Shown here: piece after piece, positions 41,847 to 53,580 of the stretch
Layout of the letters: every line of letters starts with the position of its first letter
Position numbering within the stretch: position 1 is the first letter of the stretch
Assembly (NCBI GenBank): GCA_035772405.1
Contig: JAYKKM010000501.1
Coordinates: 1,016,501-1,080,500 of the forward strand
DNA from: Chrysogorgia sp. JL179-B06
Taxonomy: Eukaryota > Cnidaria > Anthozoa > Scleralcyonacea > Chrysogorgiidae
Direction: 5' to 3'
Length of the DNA: 64,000 bases
Translations under genes and position numbers: made by a program
Notes under the pieces: generated by a model
The model's input: the letters and a program-made list of their open reading frames with translations, nothing else
What the model was told of the DNA's origin: nothing
Databases searched by the model: none

Positions 41847-42372
41847 CGGCGTCGAAAATTTTTTTCGTGCGGCGAAAGATGCTAGTAAAGACAAGATAAA
41901 ACTAGATACGAAAACATGTTCGTGAGTGGGTACGCACTCAGGAGACGTACTCTCTACACAAACCTGTTCGTAAAAACTTCCCGCAAAACAGAGTGTTTGT
42001 TGGGGGTATTGACGACCAGTTCGAATCCGATTTAGCCGATTTTCAATCTCTGAGTTATATAATGACAATTATAGATTCGTTCTAATTTGTATCGACTGTT
42101 TTTCAAAATACGCGTGGGTGAGACCCCTGAAAAACAAAACAGGATCTGTTGTTGCGCAAGCTTTTCATAATATATACTGGATGGAGGATGCGTGCCAAAA
42201 TATCTTCATACCGATCACGGAACAGAGCGTCGTTTCGAAATCTTATGCGATAATTCAACATACACTTTTTCACGGCAAACACTGATATGAAAGCGAGCAT
42301 AGCCGAGAGATTTATCAGAACGTTGAAACAAAAGATTTACCGTCATTTTACGAATTCGTTTATTCAACAATA
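41834..42372 (+). pseudogene. Polinton-type integrase, right arm
   Basis: From about 41846 the frames give SGVENFFRAAKDASKDK, then after frameshifts ICIDCFSKYAWVRPLKNKTG with the first catalytic Asp, LHTDHGTER with the second, and AERFIRTLKQKIYRHFT with the Glu, ending at a TAA at 42372. This D,D(35-like)E set and the KNKTG block belong to the retroviral-type integrases of Polintons/Mavericks, which join element ends to target DNA. At least three frame changes separate the blocks. The 5' part repeats in the left arm in inverted orientation. Confidence 0.7.
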
Positions 42373-43248
42373 AGCTAATGTATTAGAAATATATATATAT
42401 AAGGACTTCGATCTACCAGAGAACGTTTTTACTCTGATCACATGCTTTTATACGCTGAGACCGCTGACCATGTATATCATCAACATTCCCCTTCTTTTCT
42501 GGATAGTAACTTTACATAATTTTTTTCTATTTTCTATCTAATGAAAAAATGACTATAAATTATATTATTACAAGTACCCATTGTCACTTTGCCAGATCGT
42601 TTTTTAAAACTCACTATTCCACTATAAAATCCTTCATCCATCCTGGTTTACGTCGCGTTCTACGACGTGGTATCCCAACTTGGCCACGCTGGAGTCCTTC
42701 GTAAATCAGCCACCTACGAGTAAGGACGATGGGCCCCCTGGTTTTTGTATTTCTTCTATTTCTGCTATTAATACATAATTAATAAAGCTATTTTCACGAT
42801 CTCAAACGTTATCATTAAAGCTGTCTGGCTGCAGCCACATGAAAAAGGTATATAATGATTGGGTTTATCGGTAGGAACACCGTTACATTTTTTTACAGTT
42901 TTTTCTTTAAAACTTTCCGTTAATAATAGAACATGGCAGGGGGAAAACTGCTGTACTGTTGAGGAATCAATTGTTCAACTACCTGAATATTATTAAAATT
43001 ACTATTTCATACGATCGGTCTCTTGAAGTAATTTAATTTCAGGTCAATGGGGAATTTTTAATTTTTTTTATGACCCTACAGATTATGCAATCATAAGATA
43101 TAGACAAAATCAAAATGAGATAAGGTGAAACCACGTCTTTTTTTCCTGCCAAAAGTGCTCTTGAAAACCGTTTAGTTGTTGATTTTCTACACTTGATTTT
43201 TTCGTAGGACCCTACAGACTTTATGATAGAAATAAGTTTGTTTCCTTG

Positions 43249-43251
<3 letters not shown>

Positions 43252-43292
<41 letters not shown>
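43252..43292. repeat. (TA)n microsatellite
   Basis: About twenty uninterrupted TA units. The minus frame passing through it is an artefact. Confidence 0.95.
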
Positions 43293-43294
<2 letters not shown>

Positions 43295-45016
43295 GGATCA
43301 ACGTCGTCGATCATGCGCGGCATCGGAAAATTTGGCCCTAGTAACTAGATATAGACAGAAGTTGATTGGTAGACCTCTGCATTTGAATTAATATTTAAAT
43401 TGCAACCGTCACATGATTGCGAATGCAAAAATTGAAACGGTATTGAAACGGTTTATTGGTGCGTTAAATTTGGCGTAATTTAAATTTAAATTGACGCCAG
43501 CGCGACAAACCGCTTTCTGGAAGAGCCGCCATTCGCTGACGGCGAAAGTTATATGCCATAAAAACCAGCCATTTCCTCACAAAATCATCGGATATTGACA
43601 TTATCAGCTGATTTCATGCTGAAGCTGTAGTGTTGAAGGACAATATAATCAAAGAAAGGCACAAGTAAAAGGTAAATAAATTAGTATTGTCAAACAATGA
43701 CTAATAATTATGTACATTTGTCACCGACTCACCGGTCTGTGTTGAGCAATTCATTTGCCTTTTCTGCATAGTTTTTTTGGTTAGGGTTAGCAATTTGGTT
43801 AGGATTAAGGTTAGGTTTAGGATTTTGGTGATATTTACCCACATTTCGTCGAATTCGAAGAGACTATAGCGTCGTACGGCTACCGTACGAATAGCCATTA
43901 CCTTCAGTTCAGTGCTTCACTTTAGTTTATCGTTTAACTTTTTGACTTGACTCGCTAATTTTAATGTAATTTAAATAATTGTACACTGTATTGTGTATTT
44001 GCTCCAAGCTCCGAAATCTAATAGACACATTTTGAAATACTTAACAGAGAGATTTGGAAAAATTTGAAGGTGTGTAATGTTTTAAATGTTTAGAATTTTC
44101 AAAACATATATGTATAATATTTTGACAGTTGGAATTAAATCCATGCAGTTTAAAATATATACCATTTGTTCTTTATAATACTGCAGAATAGTAAGTGGTA
44201 GTACAAATTTTGGAATTGCATGTACAGTATGTATATTATTTGATTAAAACCTGGCCTACAATTTTGTAGCAATAAACAAGCATTAAATACACTGCTGTAG
44301 TGAATAAGGGAGAGCTCGGGGGGAAACAGACGATACAGTACATGGATGATTGTCAAGCAAGCTCATATCCTCAGAAAAATTATTCTGTGTCCCGGATAGG
44401 GATAACTTTCTGATTTCCAGTGAGATGCACTGACCATTGAGCTACCAAGACTCAGATGGTGAGTGAAGGTTACATTGATGTACTGATTCTATTGATATAA
44501 CAGCAGTGTATATATTAACACCCAATCATTACTGATATATATAGTAACTGCTTTGCATAGGCAGTACATATATCATTAGAACAAGTACATCATTGTAACC
44601 TCTCTCCATCTGAATCTCAATGGCTCAATGGTTAGAGGCCGTCACTGGCAATAAGGTTATAATTTTTTCAACCAGGAATATTATGTTTCTGACGATATGA
44701 TCTTGACGTCCATGTTTTGTATACTGGCATGTATTCCATATATAATCTGTGTTTACAGTACTCCATCCATTATGGAACATGTTAGACCTACATTACTTAG
44801 CTGGCTTAGTGGGTCACAACTTATTATGTCAATGTAAAATACAGCTTATTATTATTATGTTCACATTGGGTATAGGCATGGCATCCTGAATATAGGTTAT
44901 AATATATATGTGCATGGTGATATAATTTAGATACTATAGTACACAATGCCATATATATGCTTTGTTACATGGTAAATATGGTATCTGCAATCTGCATTAG
45001 GCATTATTATAATTAG

Positions 45017-45100
45017 TATTATTATTATTATTAATGCATTATTATTATTAGTATTAATAAAAATAATATTAATAAAAATAATAATAATATAATAATACAA
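45017..45100. repeat. Compound (TTA)n/(AAT)n microsatellite
   Basis: TTA units pass into AAT units, so the array can fold on itself. Confidence 0.85.
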
Positions 45101-45915
45101 TAATATTTATACAGGATAGCCCCTTCAATGCTAACACTGGTATCAATATATGGGGGGTTTTCTAACAAATTACAGTTGTTACACATTTCAACACATATTC
45201 ATATTTGTACAGTACAATGTTACAAAAACTAATTTTAACTCAAAAGTTGTATATCCTTCACATATTGTCAATTAAGGCAATAGATAATGGTGCTAATAAC
45301 ATGCATGAACAGATTAATTGAAACATGGCAAATAGCTCTTGACTGGTAGATATGATGTTAAAATGCCATGGAATTTCCTAACTAGCATATAACACAATGT
45401 AACTTTTAATTGCTTCTAATACAAGAGGTACAAAACTTGGGATTTCTATTAACCAATCAGTTTCAAGTCCCGACTTAGGAAAGATCGGTTTCCCTGACAT
45501 GCATAGAGACCTGATTATGACCATCAATATTTAGTTATCAATATTCCTGCCAGCTCCACATCACAGTAGTCCAATGTGGGTAGAATTATCAACTTACAGA
45601 ACACTCATGTATGATAGAGATGCATTTTCTTCCTTCAACAGCCTTTGGTGTCTATATACTAAATACTGCATTGATTATTTCGTGAGTTATCAATTTGTGA
45701 TAAAAGTAATTTCTTTCTTAGTGATTGATGGTAGAAACAGCAGTAGACCCCCAACTGTTCTGTTGCTGCACTCAAAAATTAAAACGTTTGGGCTACATGT
45801 ATTTATTTTGATGTCCTATGAAAGATATTGTCCACTGAAAATTTATTTAGTTTGGCAAATGAAGTGGCTATTATCTAATTCAAGTAATTTATAACTAAAA
45901 GAAGTATTGTACTGT

Positions 45916-46823
45916 AAGTTTCAAACAGCAATTGGGCGAGGGGTTGTTGCGTATACGTATTTCTAGTGTTATGGTTAATACTATACATGACAAAAAGTGT
46001 TTATTTTTAATGGATGAGCAGTTTCGAGGAAATACAGTGAAGAAAAAAGGAAACCCGTGCTATTTTGATAGTCTTTGAAAAACTCACTTGTTCATGCTAT
46101 TACCCATACAAATTAACTGTTGAGAATAAAAATAAGAAAACGTTTGAAAGATTGACTTCTCAGGTTTTGTTGATAAAAATATTTTATTATGCACCATAGT
46201 TACATCATGCTGCTATGGCAAAATATTCCGATAAACTTGAATTGGTTCACGTTTAGTCGCTTACTAACAAACTAACCAACCTCTTCGATAAATTCTTCAA
46301 TAAAAAAATGACGGCTGGTTGGGGTGGCTATCCACATGGATTATCAAAAATATTGATGAGTGTAATGCTGGTAACAACTCCGTACCCGGCGAGTGGAGAT
46401 AAGACCCTGGGTATGAGGTTGGGTTGGCAAGCCAGCGTATGTGCCCTATCATCCCGCATATAAGCGCATGCGTCTAGAAGCGGAAATTCACGATTTTTCG
46501 AGTCAAAATCGCCGTTTAGAGGCGCATGCGCCTATGAAAATTCGCATTTAGTCAATAGACAATTTTCGTAAGAAGCACGTATACATATGTATCCATTAAA
46601 AGTATTCTGGTATGGTACTTGTTCTCGTCTATTAAACTCAGATTTTGATCATTAAAGGGTGCATGCGCCCATAACCGGGGGTGCTTATATGCGGGGTAAT
46701 AGGGTATTTTGTCCATTCGCCCAGGCAGAGATCCATTTCTCGTAAAAAGTTTGTATATATATATATATATATATATAAATACGTATACGCAACAACCCCT
46801 CGCCCAATTGCTGTTTGAAACTT
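45916..46823. repeat. 47-bp inverted repeat bounding ~0.9 kb
   Basis: AAGTTTCAAACAGCAATTGG to CGTATACGTATTT at 45916-45962 is repeated inverted at 46777-46823 with no difference that I can see. The right copy ends only 30 bp before LINE B ORF start. Inside are a CCGTACCCGG...GGTATGAGGTTG piece of the foldback family (46372-46425), a MITE and a TA run. It could be a TIR element or an inversion. Confidence 0.7.
46443..46706. mobile_element. 264-bp MITE with CCCTAT(C/T)A(T/C)CCCGCATATAAG ends
   Basis: The left end reads GCCCTATCATCCCGCATATAA and the right inverted end ACCCTATTACCCCGCATATAA. GCGCATGCGC palindromes lie subterminally on both sides. No coding capacity. Target duplication not clear. 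Confidence 0.7.
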
Positions 46824-46853
46824 CTTTAGTTCTAAAGGCTCATAGATGACAAG

Positions 46854-48383
46854 ATGGCGGGTGGTTGGCTTTATTGTCGCTCCGCATATCTGGTTCTACT
46901 TTTATTTATTGTTTTACTCTTGGAGTCCCAAAAACCATATGTAATTTTTCCAAATGGTTCTTTCTCAATGTTGCTCACTCTAAAGCTAGACGTTAGACAG
47001 TATCCGGATAGAAATTCATCGGGTTTACCTCGACATTCGCACAATGTGGGTTTATCGTCATCTTACAAGCTAAAGACTGGACTGCAACTACTAAATATTA
47101 CCTTGGTAGCACTGATATTACTATCTGGTGATGTGAGCTTAAATCCTGGACCCGTTATTGACCCATGTGGACTGTGTTTAAAAGGCTGTCGAGTAAATCG
47201 GAAAGCGGTTCAATGTGATGAATGCGACGTTTGGTTTCATGCCAAATATACTGGTATGACAAACCATGAATATATAGAACTTTGTGAACCGTCTACTAAC
47301 TGGTCCTGTTTAAATTGCTTGTTCCCTGGTCTAACTTCTTCTGAAGAAAACACTCCTACGGATTTAACGAATGAAAATCTTCAGCCGACATTTCCTAAAC
47401 TCTTAAGCGTTTTTAAAATTGGTCATCTGAATGTTAATAGACTCTACAACAAAATGGACAGTATAAAAGATCTGCTACTGGATTTTCAGCTTGACATATT
47501 CTCTCTTTCAGAAACTTGGCTCTCTCCCGATATCCAAGAAAATGAGATTTTGGTACCAGGATATAGTCTTGTAAGAAAGGACACAGTAAATAATAATCGG
47601 AAAACCAAAGGAGGAGGTATTCTTGTTTACATAAGAAATGGAATAAATTATACTTCTCGGGATGACCTAACAAACGGCGAAGAATGCATCTGGATAGAAG
47701 TTAAACGTACTAAAGGAAAACTTCTACTTATTGGATCTTATTATAGACCTCCTGATACTAATCTTGATAAATTCATCACTGCTTTTGATCAGTCATTGAA
47801 ACTTGCAAATCCTGACTCGTATGAAATTACCGTTCTCGGTGATTTCAATATTGACTTCAGTTCTGTTGCACGTATGAATTCACCTAAACAAAAGCTTCGC
47901 TCATGTTTACTGTTAAACGGTCTCGAACAAGTTATTAAGAAGTCTACTAGGGTTACTGAACATAGTAACACACAAATAGATCTCATTTGTGTTAATAATG
48001 AGCATAAAATCGTGCAGTGTGATGTTATTGATACTTTCATTAGTGATCACTGTATAATATTTTGCATGGTAAAGGCTGGAGTCCCGAAAATGCCAGCGCA
48101 TGTTTGCGAATCGAGATCGTATGACAAGTACGTCAAAGAAGCTTTTATACAAGACCTCTCAAATGTCCCGTTGAACATTATTGATACAGCAGTTTGCGTT
48201 GATGACGCGGTGCACTCATGGGAGCGTTTATTTACTGATGTTGCTGATATTCATGCCCCAGTCAAAAAGCGGAGGACGAAGGGTCATTCAACACCCTGGA
48301 TAACAAATAAGTTAGTGGAAATTCGCCGTGACCCTAATTATCATCAAAAGAAATCTCGACAAACAAATTCACAGTACCACTGA
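46854..48383 (+). pseudogene. LINE B ORF: 2A-like, PHD finger, endonuclease
   Basis: The 509-codon frame has an N-terminal hydrophobic region (AYLVLLLFIVLLLE), a 2A-like SGDVSLNPGP at residues 91-100 (47124-47153) with likely ribosomal skipping before the last Pro, a PHD-type zinc finger (CGLCLKGC, CDECDVWFH, WSCLNC, about residues 105-155) and an EEP endonuclease (IGHLNVNRLYNKM, SETWLSP, YYRPPDTN, GDFNID, ISDHCI). The product would start retrotransposition by nicking DNA. A TGA at 48381-48383 cuts the frame; the next ATG at 48387 is in the same frame, so a nonsense change interrupts one ORF. 2A-like sequences in invertebrate LINEs are known; the Ser in place of Glu is a variation. Confidence 0.85.
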
Positions 48384-48386
48384 AGT

Positions 48387-48766
48387 ATGTATAGGAAACT
48401 AAGGAACTATGTAAATCGTGAGGAAAGACGACTTAAATCTGAATATTTTTGCAATCTCATTAACGATACCAAATCGGACAGTGCACTCATGTGGAAAAAT
48501 TTGAAACAAGTACTACCAAATTCAAAGAGTGTCATTGGTGTTCAGGCAATTAACTCCAAGAATAAACGTTTTACCAAACTTGAAGATATTGTTGAAATTT
48601 TCAACAAGCACTTCTCGACCGTTGGTCAAAAATTGGGTAAAATGTTTAGTAATGTTATTGATGATGAACAGTTTCCATTGAAAACTGACCTGGAATTTAC
48701 CCTAAACTTTGTCTCTGAAGAATTTGTCTCTACTCAACTTAACAATCTAAAGCCAAATAAATCAAT
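48387..48766 (+). pseudogene. LINE B linker to reverse transcriptase, 3'-truncated
   Basis: It continues in frame after the nonsense codon: YRKLRNYVNREERRLKSEYF, KNLKQVLPNSKSV and FVSTQLNNLKPNKSIA, which is the block just before the RT's LxxxKAxGxD region. The coding sequence then runs directly into TATC/TCTG microsatellite at 48767. RT is absent. LINEs usually lose their 5' ends, so the loss of the 3' half points to later recombination at the microsatellite. Confidence 0.75.
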
Positions 48767-48897
48767 AGCTATATATCTATATATATCTATATATATCTAT
48801 ATATATCTATATATATATCTGTCTGTCTGTCTGTCTGTCTGTCTGTGTGTCTGTGTGTCTGTCTGTTTTTCTATATCTCTCTATATATCTCTATATA

Positions 48898-48935
<38 letters not shown>

Positions 48936-48944
48936 GATCTATCT
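48767..48944. repeat. TATC/TCTG compound microsatellite (left flank of LINE C)
   Basis: TATATC units, then (TCTG)n, TCTATATA and (TATC)n fill the space between LINE B and the start of LINE C. The array resumes at the 3' end of LINE C (55885). Confidence 0.9.
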
Positions 48945-48947
48945 AAG

Positions 48948-49368
48948 ATGGCGGACGGTCATGCTGTTGAGTGCTCCGTAAACGATGACCTTCTAGCTTC
49001 TTGTTCAAAGCTTCCCACATCACAAATTCCCCTCTCAATTGAGAAGGGACGTAGTGGGACTAAAATTAAATGGCTCAGCGATCTGCCTGAGCTAAAATTG
49101 TTCTTGGAATGCCAACTTAAGTTATCAGGCGAGTGGTCGTTTTACAAAGAATAACGGCGGCTTTCATGTGTTGAAATGTGATACGGTCACGATTTCATTC
49201 TACCCGACTACGAAGACAGTAAACGTACAAGGTGCAATGAAGGATGTAGTGAAGAAAAATATTCTAAGCTATGCTACTTTAGCTGAAGATTCTAGTGCCG
49301 AAACAACTGCGCTAGTCAACCATGCAAATTATGGCAACTTCGAAGACGAAGCTAAAAGCGAAGCATGT
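48948..49368 (+). pseudogene. LINE C ORF1, 5' part
   Basis: The frame from ATG at 48948 reads LSDLPELKLFLECQLKLSGE and stops at TAA at 49154; a one-base shift at about 49150 restores the frame into NNGGFHVLKCDTVTISFYP, which continues to 49368. LINE A has the same block. Immediately after, hAT B interrupts ORF1; the reading frame resumes at 51739 with the expected AAGKQTQDKD sequence. Confidence 0.75.
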
Positions 49369-49733
49369 GATGCCAGGGGCGGATCTAGGAATTTTATCCC
49401 ATTAGGCATAAGTGACGATATAACTAGGGGGGTGGGGGGGCATGACCCCCCGAAAATATTTTGAATCTTGGGTCTCTGAAATGGCATTTCCTGCAATTTG
49501 AGAGCACTTTTAAGCAAAATCTAAAGATCTTAAATCACGTTTTTGTATAGCATGTCCCATAATTTTTAAGAAACATTTTGTCCAAATGAAAATTTTTATT
49601 AAGTATTAAATGCCTCCATTTGAAAAACTAATAAAATAACAATATAATTGGCCATTTTTCTCTATGTCAGAGATCATCAGCATGCCTAGGAAGCATCAAA
49701 ACATGATGTGTTTGATGAGTCCAACATGGATGG

Positions 49734-49875
49734 TCTGGCCTAATTGAAAAGTATACCCTTACAAAAAAATTCAATAGGAATTGCTATTAGATTTTTGGCC
49801 AATTCCTATAGGAAATGCAATTTTCCTATAGAAATTCCTATAGGATGTTAAGGGTATACTTTTCAATTAGGCCAG
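49734..49875. mobile_element. Small palindromic MITE inside hAT B
   Basis: CTGGCCTAATTGAAAAGTAT followed by ACCCTTA is repeated inverted at the right end. The loop contains three CCTATAGGAA-type dyads. Confidence 0.7.
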
Positions 49876-51240
49876 GCCCAGTCAATGTGCCAGGCCGTCC
49901 ATAAGGGTACCCCTTCAGGGGGTTTAAAATCATAGTTTTCCATCTCCTAGGTTACCCAAAGCCGTCTGGTTTTACCTGCCTGTCACTTGGTTAGAAGAGG
50001 CTGTAAAAGCCGCAGACCATTTGGGATATTTCATGGATGTGAAGTAGCTCAGTTCTTCACACCATCCCAGTCATTCTAACACTTTCTGGACCCCTCCCCA
50101 TGGGATCCTCACCTTATCCTACTTTAATCTACTCTAATTAACTATCCAGTTAAACGAACCTACATATCCAATAAATTAAATGTAGCGACCATCAAGTGTT
50201 TGGAAACTTTACAATGTCTGCTAGTGCTGCGCACAATATACATTATAGATTTATATAAGTAATAATAATAAAACATATTATGAGCATTATACAATAGTCT
50301 CAATGCGCTCTTACATTGTAATACAACAATATACAATACTCATATAATCTCGATTTTGATTGGCTAAAAACCTACAGACAATTCTTGATGTCTTCTCAGA
50401 AGTAATTGTCTTTGTGCGGCTTTACTTCCTAAACTCCCTAAAGGCTTCTACATTTACACACGATATCAAGAATTATCCAGATCTCTGTCAATGTTATCTG
50501 CCTCAGCCTTTGGCTTCAGCAGAAAACATTGACCTGGGTCTGGATAATTTTTGACATCATGCTCAGCCTCATCCAATAATTGTCTATTACTACTACATAT
50601 AATTATACTAGTTTATTATTATCAAAACTACAGTACTACATATATTATATTACCAATAAAACCATGATAAACAGATGTGCATAGATAATCTTTGTTCTTA
50701 TGCAGTGCAGTATAAATGTAGACTATTAACAGTATTGTGAAATACTATAAATCAAGGGAAATAATTTATAATTGTAGATAAGAATTGTAGTAAGAATTAT
50801 TTTTATAAAGATAAACAGTGGAGAATATAAGTTTAAAAGGTGCAGATCAAAACATCAAGACCATCAAGATAAATCCATTCTTCTGTTGACAGAAGAATAT
50901 TTATGAATAACCTGTGGAACATTCAATTTCCTGATGAATAAATTAACAACGCTTTACACCCGCAGTTTATGTTAACAAATCAATATAAATACACAACTTA
51001 TTACTAAACATAAACAGAAAACAGAGACAATCTGCGAGATGAAATATATTATATATTTATCAACAAAAATTATACACAATTAATATCCAGCAGTCGGCTT
51101 GTCGGTTTATAATAAAAACTTTGAAATTTAGGAGCATTAATAGGCAAACTATAAAGCTTACCTTGGAGTGAGCCTTGGGTTCTTGTCACTTTTCGCGTAA
51201 AGAGGAACATACAGTAGCTCTCGATCGGCGCTAAAATTCT
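49876..51240. other. Interior of hAT B without gene
   Basis: AT-rich, no recognised coding sequence. AACATTGACCTGGGTCTGGA pairs with GATCTCTGTCAATGTT as a ~26-bp hairpin arm at about 50470-50555. Confidence 0.5.
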
Positions 51241-51420
51241 TGCAGCGAGCATTTTCTCGCAAAGGCAAATGAGGCAAAGCAGCTAGGCAAAGCAAGGCAA
51301 ATGAGGCAAAGCAAGGCAAATGAGCTCGGAGCAACTTCGGAGCAACTTCGTAGCTTCGGCAAGTAAGGCAAAATGGCGCAGAGATAAGGCAAACCAATCA
51401 GCGCTCAATACAGATAAGGC
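51240..51420. repeat. GGCAAATGAGGCAAAGCA minisatellite
   Basis: About six imperfect copies of AAGGCAAATGAGGCAAAGCA in hAT B, followed by two GGAGCAACTTC units. Confidence 0.75.
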
Positions 51421-51738
51421 AAAATTCACTCACAAAATTTCCGAATGGTCGAAGGATCCCGAAGCTGCAGGTAGCCTGCAGTGCAGGCGTTTTGGGTTTG
51501 TGGGCTCAAAAAAGAACCTGGGGACGAGGTTGGAGACGAAAATACCCGATCGAGGAACTGCAATAAATTATAGAAATTGATTTCGCTCATCGTTGTTTGT
51601 GAGCAAATGCTAATCTCATTTTCTGAATTATATTATTATTTACGCCTTTCTCTTCCCTACATCGCGTAAAAATTATCGTCATTTGAGTTTGTCACCTTAG
51701 GCGGCTGCCTTATTTGCCTAACGTTAAATCCGCCCCTG

Positions 51739-52779
51739 GATGCTGCTGGTAAACAGACCCAAGACAAAGATTTGGAGTCAAATATAGATGCATACGAAGA
51801 CACTTATCTCAACGACAGTGTCCCGAACGAATTAGAGAAACTACAGTTCTGTTCTGGTTGTAAAAAAAATTCGGTTTACATAAATTCGCTCGCGACTCGG
51901 TTAGAAGAACTTGAACAAAAGCTAAAACCGAAATCTGAATATACCGGTGTATTAACGTACGACGAACTACAGACAAAGCTGTTAACCGTTACAGAGGAAA
52001 GGGACAGTCTGTTAACAACCCTAAAATTACTAGCGAAGGAAAACACTTCAATACCAACTGTCTCGCATAGTGGCGACTATAAAAACGGAAAAGATGGCCG
52101 AAACGATATCATTAAGGGTAAAGGCAAAGCAAGTAAAGGTAAACAGGGCAATGTCGACATGGGAGAACTACAACATGGAAACATCGATAATTCAAAGCTT
52201 CCCACTTCGAATGTTACAAGTGATGGCAGTAAAGAACACGATAATGCTAAAACTGAATTTTCACAACATAATCGTGTTCAAAATGGGTGCGACGTTGTTA
52301 TTATTGGGGATTCTATAACGAAGCACATTCATGGTCATCGCTTATCTCGGAAACACAAAGTTAATAACATGTCATTTCCTGGCGCAACTGTTGAGGACAT
52401 GGTGGATTTTGTGAAGCCTATCATCAGGAAAAGGCCGAAGAAAATAATACTTCACGTAGGTACAAATAACTTAAAGCGAGACAATCCCAAGAAAATAGGT
52501 AAGAAAATCATTGATCTGGCAAATGATTTAAAAAAACAGCATTCCTCGGTACAAATTGCGATTTCATCAATTATACATCGAACTGATGATTCATTGCTCA
52601 ATGCTAAAGTTGATAAGGTTAATGAGTCCTTAGAGAAATCATGCGTAGATAATAGCTTTGGGTTTATATGCAATGACAATATTAAACATGATTGCCTTAA
52701 CGTCGGGGGACTTAATTTAATTCTAAAAGGAACAATTAATCTTGCCGCAAACTTTAGAAAACATATTAATTTAGAGTGA
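51739..52779 (+). pseudogene. LINE C ORF1, 3' part with SGNH esterase domain
   Basis: It resumes after hAT B. It contains CSGCKKNSVYINSL (possible metal site), a coiled coil (LATRLEELEQKLKPK), a basic/polar linker, and an SGNH esterase domain with CDVVIIGDSITKHIHG (block I) and IILHVGTNNLKRDNP (block III, GTN). It ends at TGA 52779 with NLAANFRKHINLE. As in LINE A, the esterase domain sits just upstream of the endonuclease ORF. Frame is otherwise open over more than 330 codons. Confidence 0.8.
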
Positions 52780-52860
52780 AATTTAAATGGTGCAGATAGT
52801 AGAAATAGCAATAATCAACCTTCTCAGCCGGCTCAGAGCCAAAAATCATTTGATGATGTA

Positions 52861-53580
52861 ATGTCTCTCAATAAAGGATTTAAGATGGCTTTGCTAAACA
52901 TTAACAGCCTCAGTAAACATATTGATGAACTTGTAGTTTTAATGCATAGCAAACCACTTGATATCCTAGCTATAAATGAATCAAAGCTTGATCAGACCGA
53001 TACTAATAACTCGGTTGTGTTGTCAGGTTATAATTTAGAACGACGAGACAGAGATAAGCATGGCGGAGGGGTTTGTGTATACTTGCGTAACTCTATAAAC
53101 TATAATAGGCGGACTGATTTAGAAGATAGTAATTTAGAAATGATTGTTTTAGAGATTTCTAAACCAAATTCAAAACCATTTCTTATAACTACATGGTATC
53201 GACCTCCAAAAAGTTCTTTAGAGTTATTTGATAAGTTTGAACTTTTCTTAAAGAAAGTTGACGGAAAGTTTAAAGAAATATATATTCTGGGTGATTTGAA
53301 TTGTAATTTTCGATCAAACCCCCCAGAGAATCATACTAAACATATCATAAACATAATGATCAATTACCAACTTACTCAATTAATTACTGATTCGACAAGA
53401 GTAAGCAGTAATTCAAATTCTTTAATTGATGTGTTTATAACCAACTCAAGCGAATCGATTATATCCTCAAAGGTTTACCCACTTTCAATTAGTGATCATG
53501 ATTTAATATATGCAATTAGAAAAATTGGTCTACCCAAGGGAAAACCGCGTTATATTGAATGCCGTAATTTTAAAAACTGA
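52861..53580 (+). pseudogene. LINE C endonuclease (EEP) domain
   Basis: The frame reads MALLNINSLSKHIDELVVLM, LAINESKLDQTDTNN with the catalytic Glu, GGGVCVYLRNSINY, WYRPPKSSLELFD, YILGDLNCNFRSN and PLSISDHDLIY (SDH). All EEP blocks (N, E, GGG, YRPP, GDLN, SDH) are present in a single open frame. A frame change near 53570 leads into the linker. Confidence 0.85.

Larger units (their letters stand above)
38604..42372. mobile_element. Polinton/Maverick-like segment with inverted integrase arms
   Basis: 38604-39052 and 41834-42287 are inverted copies (about 450 bp, a few percent diverged by eye), each made of a retrovirus-like integrase gene pointing outward. The 2.8-kb interior is compact and intron-free with small ORFs on both strands. 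Integrase of this type with KNKTG and ERFIRTLK blocks is diagnostic of Polintons/Mavericks. Polymerase B, ATPase, protease and capsid genes are not in the window, so this is a fragment or a rearranged, palindromic product of two copies. Confidence 0.65.
42380..45915. other. Gene-poor region
   Basis: No recognised gene in about 3.5 kb. It holds a (TA)n run at 43252-43292, (TTA)/(AAT) arrays at 45017-45100, and SINE-like traces at about 44396-44660. AT-rich throughout. Confidence 0.5.
49374..51738. mobile_element. hAT transposon (hAT B) in LINE C ORF1
   Basis: Left terminus CAGGGGCGGATCTAGG, right terminus TTAAATCCGCCCCTG. GATGC at 49369-49373 and 51739-51743 is the only exact flanking duplication (5 bp). 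The left end matches hAT A (8118) closely, for example CCCCCCGAAAAT and GGCATTTCCTGCA. No transposase is visible, so it is non-autonomous. ORF1 of LINE C reads through when the element is removed. Confidence 0.85.

Noticed and set aside
43039..43323. 94-aa minus ORF with Tyr/Ile repeat
   Set aside because: It is translation of the (TA)n microsatellite.
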